The notes: a model not told the origin generated them from the sequence alone. 64,000 bases of DNA from Psychrosphaera haliotis (GCF_009728465.1 NZ_WOCD01000005.1:620001-684000), one strand, 5' to 3'; numbered from the stretch's first letter, positions 10,808 through 21,199 are shown. Program-made: numbers and translations.

Positions 10808-11833
10808 TTATAATGCCAAAATTATTTGAACCGGTGAATCATCGCGTAAAACAGTAATATCTGCTTCCGTTAGTTCTTTTAATTCACTCATCAACGACAA
10901 TGCTTGTTGCATGTCCGTTAAGTCATAACCGTTAATATTCACCGCTAAGTCGTTTTGCTTTAAACCGGCTTGGTTAAAAAGCGTTGGGTCATTACCAGGA
11001 GACAATTTATACCCCAATAATTCACCTTTTTCTCTATGCGGTGTAATTTTTATAATATCCATCAACTGTTTAGGATCTTCAAACAGTTGCTCTCGTTGTT
11101 CACGTAATGAATCTGCTAATTCAGTATCATCACGATTATCAATTCTTTCTGGCTCTCTATCGTAAGCCGCTGGCTTTCCAAACTTGTTGTTTGGCTTTCT
11201 TGCTTTTGTATTACGCGGTGGTCTCGTTGGACCAACGTCCACAGCATCGACATCAATATTGTCATTAAGTTCAGAGGCAGAACCAGGAATTGATGTGGAA
11301 TATTCAATTCCCTCTAACATTAACGTCTCGTAACCAACGCCAACGGACAATATAACTCTGTCTAATAAGATTTGACTCACTGACGCTGAGGTACCCTCAA
11401 TTTTTTGCCCAATTCCATAAGTATCTTGACTACCTGATGACTCAATAATGGCAACGGATGTTTCAGATACTTCACTGGAGCTGTCAGCAACAATTCCCGT
11501 TAAAGTTAAATTCAATCGCGTTTTAGGAGCCACTGAGGTTGTTGGCTTAGGCTTTGTTGGTGCTTTTTTAGCTTCTTCCTTACCAAATAAGTTAAGGCTT
11601 ACTAACTGGCTAATATTTATACTTGAAGTGTTTGATGAAGAGGATGTAGTTAATGGCTGAGCAGCAGAAATGCGACCTGAACTGGCAGGTTCATCAATGA
11701 ATTTCCAAATAGTAAGCGCGGCAAGGTAAGCGCTATAAAGCACCAATAGCACGGTGATAATTTTGGCAATTTTATTTTGCGGAATTTTTTGAGCCAATTG
11801 GCTGAACTGCTCTAACAAGCGAGGCGACTCCAT
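10808..11833 (-). CDS. gspC: Type II secretion system protein C
   Basis: GspC connects the inner-membrane platform to the secretin and helps select substrates. The 341-residue product has a cytoplasmic N-terminus, one membrane segment (about 23-42), a proline/threonine-rich linker, the HR domain (about 75-170) that contacts the N0 domain of GspD, a charged low-complexity stretch (about 195-240), and a C-terminal PDZ domain (about 245-341). It is the first gene of the operon; the promoter must lie in the gap before hslR. Confidence 0.93.
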   Translation of the reverse strand: MESPRLLEQFSQLAQKIPQNKIAKIITVLLVLYSAYLAALTIWKFIDEPASSGRISAAQPLTTSSSSNTSSINISQLVSLNLFGKEEAKKAPTKPKPTTSVAPKTRLNLTLTGIVADSSSEVSETSVAIIESSGSQDTYGIGQKIEGTSASVSQILLDRVILSVGVGYETLMLEGIEYSTSIPGSASELNDNIDVDAVDVGPTRPPRNTKARKPNNKFGKPAAYDREPERIDNRDDTELADSLREQREQLFEDPKQLMDIIKITPHREKGELLGYKLSPGNDPTLFNQAGLKQNDLAVNINGYDLTDMQQALSLMSELKELTEADITVLRDDSPVQIILAL

Positions 11834-12024
11834 TTCTTATTATTATCCAAGCAATTTATAATCAACGATGACAGATTGCGGCGCCATACATTATCAAACT
11901 AAAAGTAAAAATGCTTGTGCTCGATGTTGAAAAGTCGAGTATAACCTTTCAAGTAGTTTAAAATCACTAATTATGATAAATTCACGACGTTTTCACGGCA
12001 CATTTAACATTACTGAAACATAAC

Positions 12025-12420
12025 ATGACAGAATCAAAAATTCGATTAGATAAATGGCTTTGGGCCGCACGATTTTTTAAAACTCGTTCTATAGCTACTG
12101 ACATGATCAATGGTGGAAAAGTTCACTATAATGGTCAACGATGCAAAGCGTCTAAAGCAATAGATGTGGGCGCGGAAGTTAAAATACGTCAGGGATTTGA
12201 TGAAAAGATTGTGGTAATAAAAGAAGTCAGTGACAAACGACGCAATTTTACTATTGCACAAACACTCTATGAAGAAACAGAACAGAGCATTGCTAACAGA
12301 GAGAAACAAGCGTTGGCAAGGCAATCTAGTGCAGCGATGTCGCCGCGCCCAGATACAAAACCAGATAAAAAACAGCGCCGAACGTTATTAAACTTTAAAA
12401 ATTCAGATTTATTTGAGTAA
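12025..12420 (+). CDS. hslR: Heat shock protein 15 (Hsp15)
   Basis: Hsp15 binds free 50S subunits carrying nascent chains and helps recycle stalled ribosomes. An S4 RNA-binding domain (about residues 7-70, with IRLDKWLWAARFFKTR) is followed by a basic C-terminal tail. Length is 131 residues, matching E. coli HslR. It is divergent from gspC and followed seven bases later by hslO, the usual heat-shock pairing. I did not find a convincing sigma-32 promoter upstream. Confidence 0.95.
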   Translation: MTESKIRLDKWLWAARFFKTRSIATDMINGGKVHYNGQRCKASKAIDVGAEVKIRQGFDEKIVVIKEVSDKRRNFTIAQTLYEETEQSIANREKQALARQSSAAMSPRPDTKPDKKQRRTLLNFKNSDLFE

Positions 12421-12427
12421 CTTATCC

Positions 12428-13315
12428 ATGACTGACATTAAACAACCAGACCTACTACACCGTTACCTTTTTGATAAGTACCATGTTCGTGGAGAACTAG
12501 TACAAATTTCAGACTCATTTACGGCAATGCTTGAAAATCACGACTACCCAAATGTCGTAAAACGAATTCTTGGTGAATTGCTGTCTGCAACGTGCTTGCT
12601 TACAGCAACGCTAAAGTTTGAAGGTGAAATTAGTGTTCAGCTTCAGGGTGATGGGCCGCTTAACTATGCTGTGGTAAATGGCAACAATAAACAGTCTATG
12701 CGAGCGTCTGCTAAGTTTGATGAAAACATCAAAGAAGGCACATTATTAGACCTAATTGGTTCTGGCTTTATGGTTATTACTATCGCACCTAAAGGCGGCG
12801 AACGTTACCAAGGTGTTGCTGCATTAGACAAAGATACGCTTGCAGAGTGTATTGAACATTACTTTGAAACCTCAGAACAATTGCGCACCCGAGTTTGGTT
12901 AGCGACTGACGTTCAGCAAGAGCAATGCAAAACCGCTGGCATGTTATTACAAGTACTACCGGTTGAAGAACGCGCTAAAGAAGACTTCACGCATTTAGAA
13001 GCTTTAACAAATACGATTAAAGACGAAGAGTTATTGCACCTTGATCCAACTCAAGTATTGATTCGCTTATATCATGAAGACAACCCGCAATTATTTGAAC
13101 CTCAAGAAGTTAAATATGCCTGCGGATGTAGCCGTGAAAAAACAGGTGATGCTATTTTAAGATTATCAAAAGACGACGCGCTTTCGTTAGTTGAAGAGAG
13201 AGGTAATATTGAAATAATTTGCCAATTCTGTCTTAAACAATATTTGTTTGACTCTATTGATGTTGAAGCACTTTTTAATGCAAATGCCGACTCAGATAAT
13301 TCAACGGTAAACTAG
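12428..13315 (+). CDS. hslO: Redox-regulated chaperone Hsp33
   Basis: Hsp33 is a cytoplasmic holdase that is activated when oxidation releases zinc from its cysteines. The C-terminal redox switch is complete: CGC at about 232-234 and CQFC at about 265-268. The N-terminal domain shows the family sequence up to residue 220. A TTG at 12413 would extend the frame by five codons, but ATG 12428 is the natural start. Length is 295 residues. It is probably cotranscribed with hslR. Confidence 0.96.
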   Translation: MTDIKQPDLLHRYLFDKYHVRGELVQISDSFTAMLENHDYPNVVKRILGELLSATCLLTATLKFEGEISVQLQGDGPLNYAVVNGNNKQSMRASAKFDENIKEGTLLDLIGSGFMVITIAPKGGERYQGVAALDKDTLAECIEHYFETSEQLRTRVWLATDVQQEQCKTAGMLLQVLPVEERAKEDFTHLEALTNTIKDEELLHLDPTQVLIRLYHEDNPQLFEPQEVKYACGCSREKTGDAILRLSKDDALSLVEERGNIEIICQFCLKQYLFDSIDVEALFNANADSDNSTVN

Positions 13316-13329
13316 AATTTAGTATTTTA

Positions 13330-13362
13330 GCTGTCTAAGCCGGTTAAACGTGCTTGGGCAGC
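13330..13362. terminator. Hairpin between convergent hslO and tlpA-like gene
   Basis: GCTG..AAGC pairs with GCTT..CAGC around a 12-base loop, an 11-bp stem including GU pairs. No T-run follows on either strand, so termination strength is doubtful, but its position between converging genes fits a shared terminator. Confidence 0.4.
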
Positions 13363-13432
13363 TACGATTTAAATAAACTTTCAATTTGCCAGTGCCTAAC
13401 TATTCACAGCTATGACGATACAAACGTCTTAG

Positions 13433-13939
13433 TTAGCGTTTTAGTAAAATAGAAATTCCTTTCTCTAGTTTTTTTTCGTCGCCAGGCAAAAAGCCGTGAT
13501 GAATTGCACGTACGATGCCCTTTCGGTCAACCAAATACCCCACCGGCATTACACTCACATTAAAAGTATTACTCACATCGCCATTAGCGTCATAAAGGTT
13601 GGTGTAATCAACGGGCTTTTTATTTAAGAAGTCTTCGGCATTGCGTTTTTTCTGATCTAGATTCACCGCAACGATTTCAAAACCCTGTTCTTTTTTTCTG
13701 TTGTAAATGTCGTTTAATAGCGGAAATGACTTTAAACAGGGTTTACACCAGCTTGCCCAGAAATCGACGTAAACCACCTTCCCTTTTAAGGAATCCATTT
13801 TAACAACCTGAGTGCCATCCATTGTTTTTAACTCGAAATTTGGCAACGGCTCGCCTACTTTTACTTTAGCGATTGCGTTAAAAGAACCAAACCCGATGAA
13901 CAGTGCCGTTAAAACGATGAGCTTAGTAGGTAATTTCAT
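13433..13939 (-). CDS. TlpA/ResA-like periplasmic thioredoxin
   Basis: This is a predicted exported thiol-disulfide oxidoreductase of the AhpC/TSA-thioredoxin superfamily. A signal peptide (residues 1-24) precedes a thioredoxin fold with WASWCKPC (active Cys65 and Cys68) and the cis-proline region (VMPVGYL). Such proteins reduce periplasmic disulfides, for example in cytochrome c maturation, but no maturation genes adjoin it, so the substrate is unknown. It converges with hslO. Length is 168 residues. Confidence 0.88.
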   Translation of the reverse strand: MKLPTKLIVLTALFIGFGSFNAIAKVKVGEPLPNFELKTMDGTQVVKMDSLKGKVVYVDFWASWCKPCLKSFPLLNDIYNRKKEQGFEIVAVNLDQKKRNAEDFLNKKPVDYTNLYDANGDVSNTFNVSVMPVGYLVDRKGIVRAIHHGFLPGDEKKLEKGISILLKR

Positions 13940-14080
13940 GGTTATCCTTTATGATGAGAGTGTGTAAGTGCCATTTTAGGCTAACTATGCATAAGAAAAG
14001 GAAGTTTTCACGACCGTTTTTATGAAACCAAGTGTGTAAACTAGAATACTGATTTCCATCCAAAAAGTAAGCAAAATAAT

Positions 14081-15724
14081 ATGAAAACAATAATTTCAAG
14101 CGTTGGCCTGATGTTAGTGTTGGCGGTAACTACCGCCTGTTCTGAAAAGAAAACAGAGCAAACTAACGTTGAGGTAGAAAAATCACGTATCCAAGCTCAC
14201 CTAGAATTTTTAGCTGATGATCTTTTAGAAGGTCGTGACACAGGCAGCAAAGGTTATGACCGAGCGGCTCTTTATGTAGCCACTGAATTCAAGAAAATGG
14301 GCCTACAGCCTGCTGGTATCGACGGTTCTTACATGCAACCGGTAACTTTTCGTAAAGGTTATTTAAATCAGCAAAGTCCTAAAGCTACTATCAAAACCGC
14401 TGATGGCGAAGTTGAATTAAAATTCCCACAAGACTACATCATGGGCCCTAACATGTCGGCTACAGAGTCTGCTTTAGAAGCAGAAGCGGTATTCGTTGGT
14501 TACGGTATTGTGGCGGAAGACTTTGACTACAACGACTACGAAGGTCTTGATGTTGAAGGAAAGATTGTTGTTACTTTACGTGGTCGTCCAGCAGAATGGC
14601 CATCTGAAGAAGGCGCTCACTTAAACCGTGAGAAAACACGTTTTGCTGCAGAGCGCGGTGCCGTAGGTGTTGTTTCACTTCACTCACCTAAGCGTGAAAA
14701 AGTTCGTCCTTATACGAGCTCTTTAAACTATTTACGCGCTCCTTCAATGCGTTGGATAGACGAAAATGGTAATCCTTTTGGTGGATATGAAAACATCAAA
14801 ATGGGTGCGTACTTAAATATTGGTGCTGCTGAGAAGTTATTTGCGAATGCAGAAACATCTTTAGAAGATGTATTTGCTGCAGACAATGACGATAAGCCAG
14901 TAAAAGGTTTCCCATTAAACGCATCACTATCACTTGCGTCTAAAGCAAAACACGAAGAAGTATCATCGCCTAACATTGTTGCGATTCTTCCTGGTACGGA
15001 TCCTAAACTGAAAGACGAATATGTCGTATTTACTGCGCATTTAGATCACGTTGGCTTTACACAAGATGTTAGTAAAGAAGACCGTATCAACAATGGTGCA
15101 ATGGATAATGCGTCTGGTGTTTCTATTTTATTAGAAACAGCTCGTGTATTAAAGGAGTCTGGTTCTCTTCGTCGCTCAGTATTGTTTACTGTTGTAACGG
15201 GTGAAGAAAAAGGACTACTAGGTTCAAGCTATTACGCGAACAACCCAACAGTTCCAATTAACGACATGGTTGCTAACATCAACTTAGACATGCCTGTTTT
15301 ACTTTACGATTTTGCCGATATCATTGCCTTTGGTGCTAACCACAGTTCAATGGGTCCTAGCGTAGAAAAAGCAGCGGCTAAATTTGATATCGCTTTAAGT
15401 CCAGATCCAATGCCTGAGCAAGCTATTTTCACTCGCTCTGATCATTACAACTTTGTAAAACAAGGCGTTCCTTCTGTTTTCTTAATGACAGGCTTCACTT
15501 CAAAAACTGAAGGCGAAGATGGCGGTAAAGTATGGGGTGACTTCTTTGCAAATCATTACCATCAGCCAAGTGACTCTTTAGACTTACCTATCAACTATAA
15601 CTCAGCAAAACTATTCACTGAGATTAATATTGGTATCGCAAGAGAAGTTGCAGAAGCGGATCAACGTCCAACATGGAACGACGATAGCTTCTTTGGCAAA
15701 ACATACGGCCAAAAAGATAAGTAA
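14081..15724 (+). CDS. M28 family zinc aminopeptidase, probable lipoprotein
   Basis: This is a secreted peptidase with a PA-domain insertion. The N-terminus looks like a lipoprotein signal (hydrophobic stretch then TTAC at about residues 17-20). The two-zinc M28 ligands are all visible: His in TAHLDH, Asp in DNASG, the Glu pair in GEEKG, Asp in NLDMP, and the final His in RSDHYNF. Length is 547 residues. It probably degrades peptides at the cell surface or in the periplasm. It is a single-gene unit with a strong terminator after it. Confidence 0.92.
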   Translation: MKTIISSVGLMLVLAVTTACSEKKTEQTNVEVEKSRIQAHLEFLADDLLEGRDTGSKGYDRAALYVATEFKKMGLQPAGIDGSYMQPVTFRKGYLNQQSPKATIKTADGEVELKFPQDYIMGPNMSATESALEAEAVFVGYGIVAEDFDYNDYEGLDVEGKIVVTLRGRPAEWPSEEGAHLNREKTRFAAERGAVGVVSLHSPKREKVRPYTSSLNYLRAPSMRWIDENGNPFGGYENIKMGAYLNIGAAEKLFANAETSLEDVFAADNDDKPVKGFPLNASLSLASKAKHEEVSSPNIVAILPGTDPKLKDEYVVFTAHLDHVGFTQDVSKEDRINNGAMDNASGVSILLETARVLKESGSLRRSVLFTVVTGEEKGLLGSSYYANNPTVPINDMVANINLDMPVLLYDFADIIAFGANHSSMGPSVEKAAAKFDIALSPDPMPEQAIFTRSDHYNFVKQGVPSVFLMTGFTSKTEGEDGGKVWGDFFANHYHQPSDSLDLPINYNSAKLFTEINIGIAREVAEADQRPTWNDDSFFGKTYGQKDK

Positions 15725-15755
15725 GCACCGTTAGATTTAACAATGTTTAACTATG

Positions 15756-15784
15756 AAAGCAGCGGCTTATCCGCTGCTTTTTTT
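15756..15784 (+). terminator. Rho-independent terminator after the M28 peptidase
   Basis: A perfect 10-bp stem AAAGCAGCGG/CCGCTGCTTT with a five-base loop runs into TTTTTTT. Confidence 0.93.
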
Positions 15785-15960
15785 ATGCCTGCAAGCACCT
15801 CATAAACTATTCAAATACTATTCAACGCATACTGAATAAAATTACATTCCGTTGAAATGCTGTGTTTCCTGTTGTGCTGTGTTGTTTTCTACTGTGCTAC
15901 TCTCTAGCTACTTTCCAACTACTTAAGCTGAGTCACTTTCCCTTGGTGAATTTTAGGCAC

Positions 15961-15988
15961 AAAAAAACCAGCTCGAAAGCTGGCTTTT
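15961..15988 (-). terminator. Rho-independent terminator of fadE
   Basis: CCAGCT pairs with AGCTGG around a four-base loop, flanked by an A/T outer stem. On the minus strand it ends in seven T. It lies about 30 bases past the fadE stop. Confidence 0.9.
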
Positions 15989-16016
15989 ATTATTTAGATT
16001 TAACTAAGTATATGGA

Positions 16017-18255
16017 TTAAGCCGTTTTTAGGATTGGCTTAGGCTCATCAATGTTTGATAACAATTCCATATCAAAAGTATACTCATCAACAGCAATCGC
16101 AAGCTTACGCTTTTCGTTGTATGCCATTAACTTGTCACTTTCTTCAGCTGTTACTACGTTTGCTTGTAGTGATACTTCTACTAACTCTTCAAACGTTAAC
16201 TGCTTAGTTACTTTACCAGCACGTTGTGCTTTCTTAATCTTGTCTAGTAAAGGAAGAACGTCTAACTTCGCTTTGTATGCGTCAGAAAGAACAGTGAAAC
16301 CATCACGGCCTTTCATGCTTACTAAGCTAGTTAACTCTTCTTTAGCGCCGTCATTACGTAACGTTGCTTCTGCTAAGTCAGTGATTAACTTGTCAGAGAT
16401 TTTAGTTTTACCTAAGAACGCATTACCAGTAGATACTTTTAAGAATCCAGCAACAACACGATTAGGGAAGTTATCAACATAAGCTTCTAGTGCTTCTTCA
16501 GCTTGTTGTAATGCCCAACGTGTTCCGTACTCAAAGTAAGGAGTTAGATCTTTACGGTTTTCACTTTGTAGGTAGAACTTAATGTTACCCATCGCCATGA
16601 ATAAGAAGCTAAGAATGTCGCCTAAACGAGCAGATAACATTTCTTTACGCTTAAGGTCGCCGCCTAATACTAACAATGCAAAGTCTGATTGAACTGCTAA
16701 TACGCTTGATAAACGCTTAATACGCTTTTCAAACTGGTTAACTAGTTTGTCAGGATTGTTTGAACCGCCAACACCTGGTACATAGGCAGTTGTTAAACCA
16801 CGGAAGAAGTTCTTAACACTGTAACCAATTGTTTTACGGAACAATGAGTTAAATTTAGCGTCTGCGTCTGAATCTTCAGAGTGAATTGCTGTAATTAAGT
16901 CTTGTACGTATGGGTGACAACGAGTCGCACCTTGACCAAAGATCATAAGGTTACGAGTTAGAATGTTCGCACCTTCAACGGTAATACCGATTGGCGTTGC
17001 AAAATAAGCCGTAGCCAATACGTTACCAGGACCCATTTGAATTGCTTTACCAGCTTGAACGTCCATCGCCGCTTCTAGCGTATCACGACCAAGTTCAGTC
17101 ATGTGGTACTTAGCCATTGCAGTGATAACTGAAGGTTTGAAACCTAAGTCTAGAGAGTTAAGAACTAAATGACGCATCGCTTCAAGGTTATAAGTTAAAC
17201 CACCGATAAGCGCTAACTGCTCTTGGATACCTTCGAATTTACCAATTGGCATACCAAACTGTTCACGGATTGCCGCGTACTCAGAGGTAGACTTTAAACA
17301 TGCGTGTCCAGTTGCACAACCGTTTGCTGGTAATGAAATACCACGACCTGCACCTAAACATGCAACAAGCATTTGCCAACCGCGACCAACATTGTTTTGA
17401 CCACCGATTACAAATTCCATTGGTACAAATACGTCAGTACCACGAGTAGTACCGTTGTAGAAGTTAACGCCTAATGGATTATGACGATTACCCGTTTCTA
17501 CGCCTTCATAGTCAGCTGGAAGTAGTAAACAAGTGATACCTAAATCTTTCTCAGCACCAATTAATCCTTCTGGATCAAATACTTTAACCGCTAGACCAAC
17601 TAAAGTAGCGATAGGCGCTAGTGTAATATAACGTTTTTCCCAAGTAACACGTAAACCAACAACTTCTTCGCCGTTGTACATGCCTTTAGTTACGATTGCA
17701 CGGTCTGGAATACCACCAGCGTCAGAACCAGCTTCAGGGCTAGTTAGTGCAAAACATGGGATGTCACGACCATCTACTAAACGAGGTAGGTAATGATTTT
17801 GTTGTTCTTCAGTACCGTAGTGAGCCAATAACTCACCTGGGCCTAACGAGTTAGGTACCATTACGGTAGTAGCGATTGGGTTGCTCTTAGTTGAGATACG
17901 CGCAACGATTGTTGAACTTGCGTATGCACTGAACTCTAAACCACCAAATGCTTTTGGAATGATGAACGAGAAGAATTTATTGTCTTTTAAGTGCTGCATT
18001 ACATTTGCAGGGATATGGTTGCTGTTATGCACTTCCATATCATTAAGCATTTCTAACAATTCTTCTAAAGGACCGTCGATAAACGCTTGCTCTTCGTCTG
18101 TTAATTTAGACGGGGCAGTATTAAGTAGCGTTTCGAAATCTGGCGCACCTTGATAAATAGAGGCTTCAATCCATGTGTCACCTGCGTCTAACGCTTCTTG
18201 CTCTGTTTCGAGAGATTTCAGGAAGTATTTTCTTGAATTTTGTTCTTAGGCTCAT
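16017..18255 (-). pseudogene. fadE: Acyl-CoA dehydrogenase FadE, 5' end shifted by one extra base
   Basis: FadE catalyses the first dehydrogenation step of fatty-acid beta-oxidation. The main frame covers the catalytic acyl-CoA dehydrogenase fold and the FadE-specific C-terminal domain. It reads upstream as far as TEQEALDAGDTWIEAS without any start codon. Upstream in another frame is ATG 18255 with GAGGGG five bases before it, encoding MSLRTKFKKILPEISR. Removing one A from the AAA at 18208-18206 joins the two as ISR-TEQEALDAG, colinear with E. coli FadE, giving 745 residues. The N-terminal membrane helices of E. coli FadE are absent. A 24-bp inverted repeat about 110 bases upstream may be its operator. 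Confidence 0.9.
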
Positions 18256-18561
18256 GTTTCGCCCCTCAATTATAATTAAATAAAGTGTTTCCCAATATAC
18301 GCTACTTATCCCTCGGTCGTAACTCTAATTAGTATAGACCATCTTTGAGACAACTCACGCACAACTGGTACGATGTCTTACCAGTTTATTCATTTTTAAC
18401 AAAAATAAAGTTAATTTTGCATATATATCTCAGTTAGGTACTACGGAAGTGCCTACAGGTCGGATCAGTAGGTCTAGTTGTTTACCATTTAAGTCTAGGA
18501 TTTCTCGATAAATTTAGTTTTCTTGTTATACCTGTTTAATTAATGACCAGATGGGTAAAAA
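18256..18561. other. Divergent fadE/comM intergenic region
   Basis: This 306-base gap separates two divergent genes and must hold both promoters. It contains a long AT-rich stretch (about 18385-18440), a possible short hairpin near 18435-18455 (AGGTACT/AGTGCCT) and the inverted repeat listed separately. I see no open reading frame of interest. Confidence 0.5.
18363..18386. promoter_or_regulatory. 24-bp inverted repeat, putative fadE operator
   Basis: AACTGGTA (18363-18370) and TACCAGTT (18379-18386) are perfect inverted copies separated by eight bases. The arms resemble FadR half-sites (ACTGGT), but E. coli FadR sites have almost no spacer. The length fits a TetR-type dimer such as PsrA or a related fatty-acid regulator. 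Function is inferred only from position. Confidence 0.5.
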
Positions 18562-20080
18562 ATGTCACTTGCGATCATATTTAGTCGAGCACGAGTTGGA
18601 ATAAATGCGCCTTTAGTCACAATTGAAGTGCATTTATCTAACGGATTACCCTTTTTTACTATTGTTGGGCTGCCAGAAACTTCCGTACGTGAAGCAAAAG
18701 ATAGAGTACGAAGTGCCATTATCAATTCAGGCTTAGAGTTTCCACAAAGACGAATCACAGTTAATTTAGCCCCGGCAGATTTACCCAAAGACGGAGGGCG
18801 TTTTGATTTAGCCATCGCCATTGGTATTTTAGCCGCCAGTAAACAGATATCTGACAAACAACTTTACCAATATGAATTTTTAGGTGAGCTAGGATTAAAC
18901 GGTGACATCAGAACCGTCATTGGCGAAATTCCATCGGCAATTGCTTGTAAGAAGCGTAATCGAATTAACATAATGCCTTCTTTAAATGCCGTGAATGCAA
19001 CTATTATTAACGGCGCGCAGACCTTGGCGGCAAATTCATTGTTAAATGTAGTTGAGCACTTTAAAAATGAAAAATACCTTTGCCAACCAGAGGAGTTATT
19101 TACTGTTGATGCTGATACTTTAGATCAGCCTGATATCGCTGATGTTATCGGTCAACCGTTAGCAAAACGAGCCTTAGTGATTGCCGCTGCTGGGCAACAC
19201 AACATCGTGTTTACTGGACCTCCTGGCACAGGTAAATCTATGCTAGCACAACGAATTGCTAGCCTTATGCCTGAACTGTCCGACGATGAAGCACTTGAGT
19301 TAGCGGCAATAAACTCTGTTAGTGGTAAAACATTCGATATTAAAAAGTGGCGTCAGCGCCCTTTTCGTTCTCTCCCATCATACGGCTTCCGCGATAGCCT
19401 TAACGGGTGGCGGTCGCCCTCCTAGACCCGGAGAAATTAGTTTGGCACACAACGGGATTCTTTTTTTAGATGAACTTCCCGAATTTAATCGGTTTGCCCT
19501 TGATGCGTTGCGTGAGCCGCTAGAAAGCGGCGTTATCTCTATTTCACGCGCGGCTCTTCAAGTTGAGTTCCCAGCCCAGTTTCAACTGGTGGCCGCTTTA
19601 AACCCTAGTCCAACAGGCCATCACACTGATGGTCGCGCTAACTCAGCTCAAGTTCTAAAATATTTAAACCGGATTTCTGGCCCGTTTTTAGATCGTATTG
19701 AACTGCAAGTAGACGTGCCAGCTTTGCCTCAAGGGGCGATTAACGCTAAAAATAACAAAGACGATAAAAGCTCAGCTTATTACAAAGAGAAAATATCTGT
19801 AGCTCGCGACCTCATGATAAAAAGAGCAAACAAACCAAATGGGCTGCTTTCGAGTAAAGAAACTGCCCTTCATTGTAAACTAGACACCGCCGATGCTAAG
19901 TTTTTAGAAGATACTATCTACCGCCTAAATATGTCGATAAGGGCATACCACAAGATTTTAAAAGTAGCGCGTACCATTGCCGACTTAGAAGGCTACCAAC
20001 ATATTAAACGTACGCATTTATCAGAAGCATTGGGGTATCGCTCCCTGGAGCGTTTGCTAAAACAACTTTCCAACTTCTAA
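18562..20080 (+). pseudogene. comM: ComM/YifB AAA+ protein, split by one extra base
   Basis: ComM is a hexameric AAA+ helicase of the magnesium-chelatase-like family that promotes branch migration during integration of transforming DNA. The first frame carries the N-terminal Lon-like domain and the Walker A motif (GPPGTGKSML). The second carries Walker B (ILFLDELPEF), sensor and C-terminal domains. Deleting one T near 19371-19373 turns the junction into FRSPHHTASAIALTGGG, as in E. coli YifB, and yields 505 residues (E. coli 506). With that correction the gene is complete, so I suspect a sequence error. Confidence 0.9.
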
Positions 20081-20170
20081 TCTCTCATTTACTAATTTCT
20101 TACCTGACCCCGACTGGAGACTGAGTGTTGGCAAGGTACTACTTCCAAAACGGCTCAAGCACAACTTAAG

Positions 20171-21151
20171 TCAAAGTCGGTTTTCCGATTTCAGCCATTC
20201 ATAAGTATCCTTGAGCATAACGTCTAGTTGCACAGTATTATTGTAACCAAGCTCACTTACCGCCTTGTCACTGGAGGCCACTACCCTTTTAGTAACCATA
20301 AGCGCTTTTTCTGGCGTCATGCTTGGCTCCTTACCAGTTACTAGTGAACCCCAATAAGATAAGCGACCCACCAGCTTTAATAACCATGGTGCGATAGTTG
20401 AACTTTGTTTAGGTTTATTTAGCAGCACAGAGATTCGATTCACCACATCTAAAAAGCGATGATCAACACCCGCAAGAATGTAGTTATGGCCAACTTGGCC
20501 TTTAGTGACTGCAGCAATATGGGCTTTAGCCACTTCATCTACATGACAGTAAGAACCCTCTCCCGACGGCACGCCCGGCAATGCGTCATCATTAATCATG
20601 GTAAATAGCTGTGACCAATTATGTTTATCAAACCGGCCCATAATGGCACAAGGATTTAAAATAACAGCGGGTAGGTTTTGCTTTAACGCAGCTTGCTTCA
20701 CAACTTGTTCGCCAAGGTATTTCGTTTTTAAGTAATTAACATTGGAAGTCATGGCTAAAGACTCAGAGCTTTCATTAATCACACCAGAATGAAAACCATA
20801 AGCCGATATAGAAGAAGTATGAATAAAGCGCTTAACGTTTCGTTTTAGCGCAGCATCTACAACATATTGGGTGGCAGTGACGTTCAACTCATACTGTGTT
20901 TCATTATTTTTTGTCCACAAATTAGTGTCACCAGCAATATGAAAAACAACGTCAATATCATTGTCCATGCAAACTTCTATGTCATCTTTATTGGTCATTA
21001 ACCCAGTTCGCCAATCAACTGGCACATCAGCCAACAAACTCGTATCTGAACCTGGTCGACATATAGCGGTAACACCCCAACCTAAATCGTCTAATTGACG
21101 AATTAAATTAACACCTAAAAAACCCGTTCCACCAGTAACAAATGCCTTCAC
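20171..21151 (-). CDS. NAD-dependent epimerase/dehydratase family protein (extended SDR)
   Basis: The 326-residue product is an extended short-chain dehydrogenase. The Rossmann motif GGTGFLG is at residues 7-13, and the catalytic YxxxK is in the segment NYLKTKYLGE. It resembles dihydroflavonol-4-reductase / 3-beta-HSD type reductases, which act on sugars or hydroxy-ketone substrates, but nothing in the sequence fixes the substrate. It lies downstream of the S9 peptidase with a terminator between them, so it is probably transcribed alone. Confidence 0.85.
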   Translation of the reverse strand: MKAFVTGGTGFLGVNLIRQLDDLGWGVTAICRPGSDTSLLADVPVDWRTGLMTNKDDIEVCMDNDIDVVFHIAGDTNLWTKNNETQYELNVTATQYVVDAALKRNVKRFIHTSSISAYGFHSGVINESSESLAMTSNVNYLKTKYLGEQVVKQAALKQNLPAVILNPCAIMGRFDKHNWSQLFTMINDDALPGVPSGEGSYCHVDEVAKAHIAAVTKGQVGHNYILAGVDHRFLDVVNRISVLLNKPKQSSTIAPWLLKLVGRLSYWGSLVTGKEPSMTPEKALMVTKRVVASSDKAVSELGYNNTVQLDVMLKDTYEWLKSENRL

Positions 21152-21174
21152 GTATAATCCTTATTTAAGATATG

Positions 21175-21199
21175 AAAAAGCCGCTAATAAAGCGGCTTT
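21175..21199 (-). terminator. Rho-independent terminator of the S9 peptidase
   Basis: A perfect 9-bp stem AAAGCCGCT/AGCGGCTTT with a five-base loop. On the minus strand it is followed by T5. It sits between the S9 peptidase stop and the SDR start. Confidence 0.9.

Noticed and set aside
11890-12020. A sigma-32 promoter before hslR
   Set aside because: A TTGAAA-like -35 is present near 11918 but no CCCCAT-type -10 at the right distance, so I do not call it.
12046-12324. Antisense frames inside hslR, gspD, cheA and other genes
   Set aside because: They mirror the coding strand, lack ribosome sites and have compositions (Ser/Leu/Cys-rich) typical of shadow frames.
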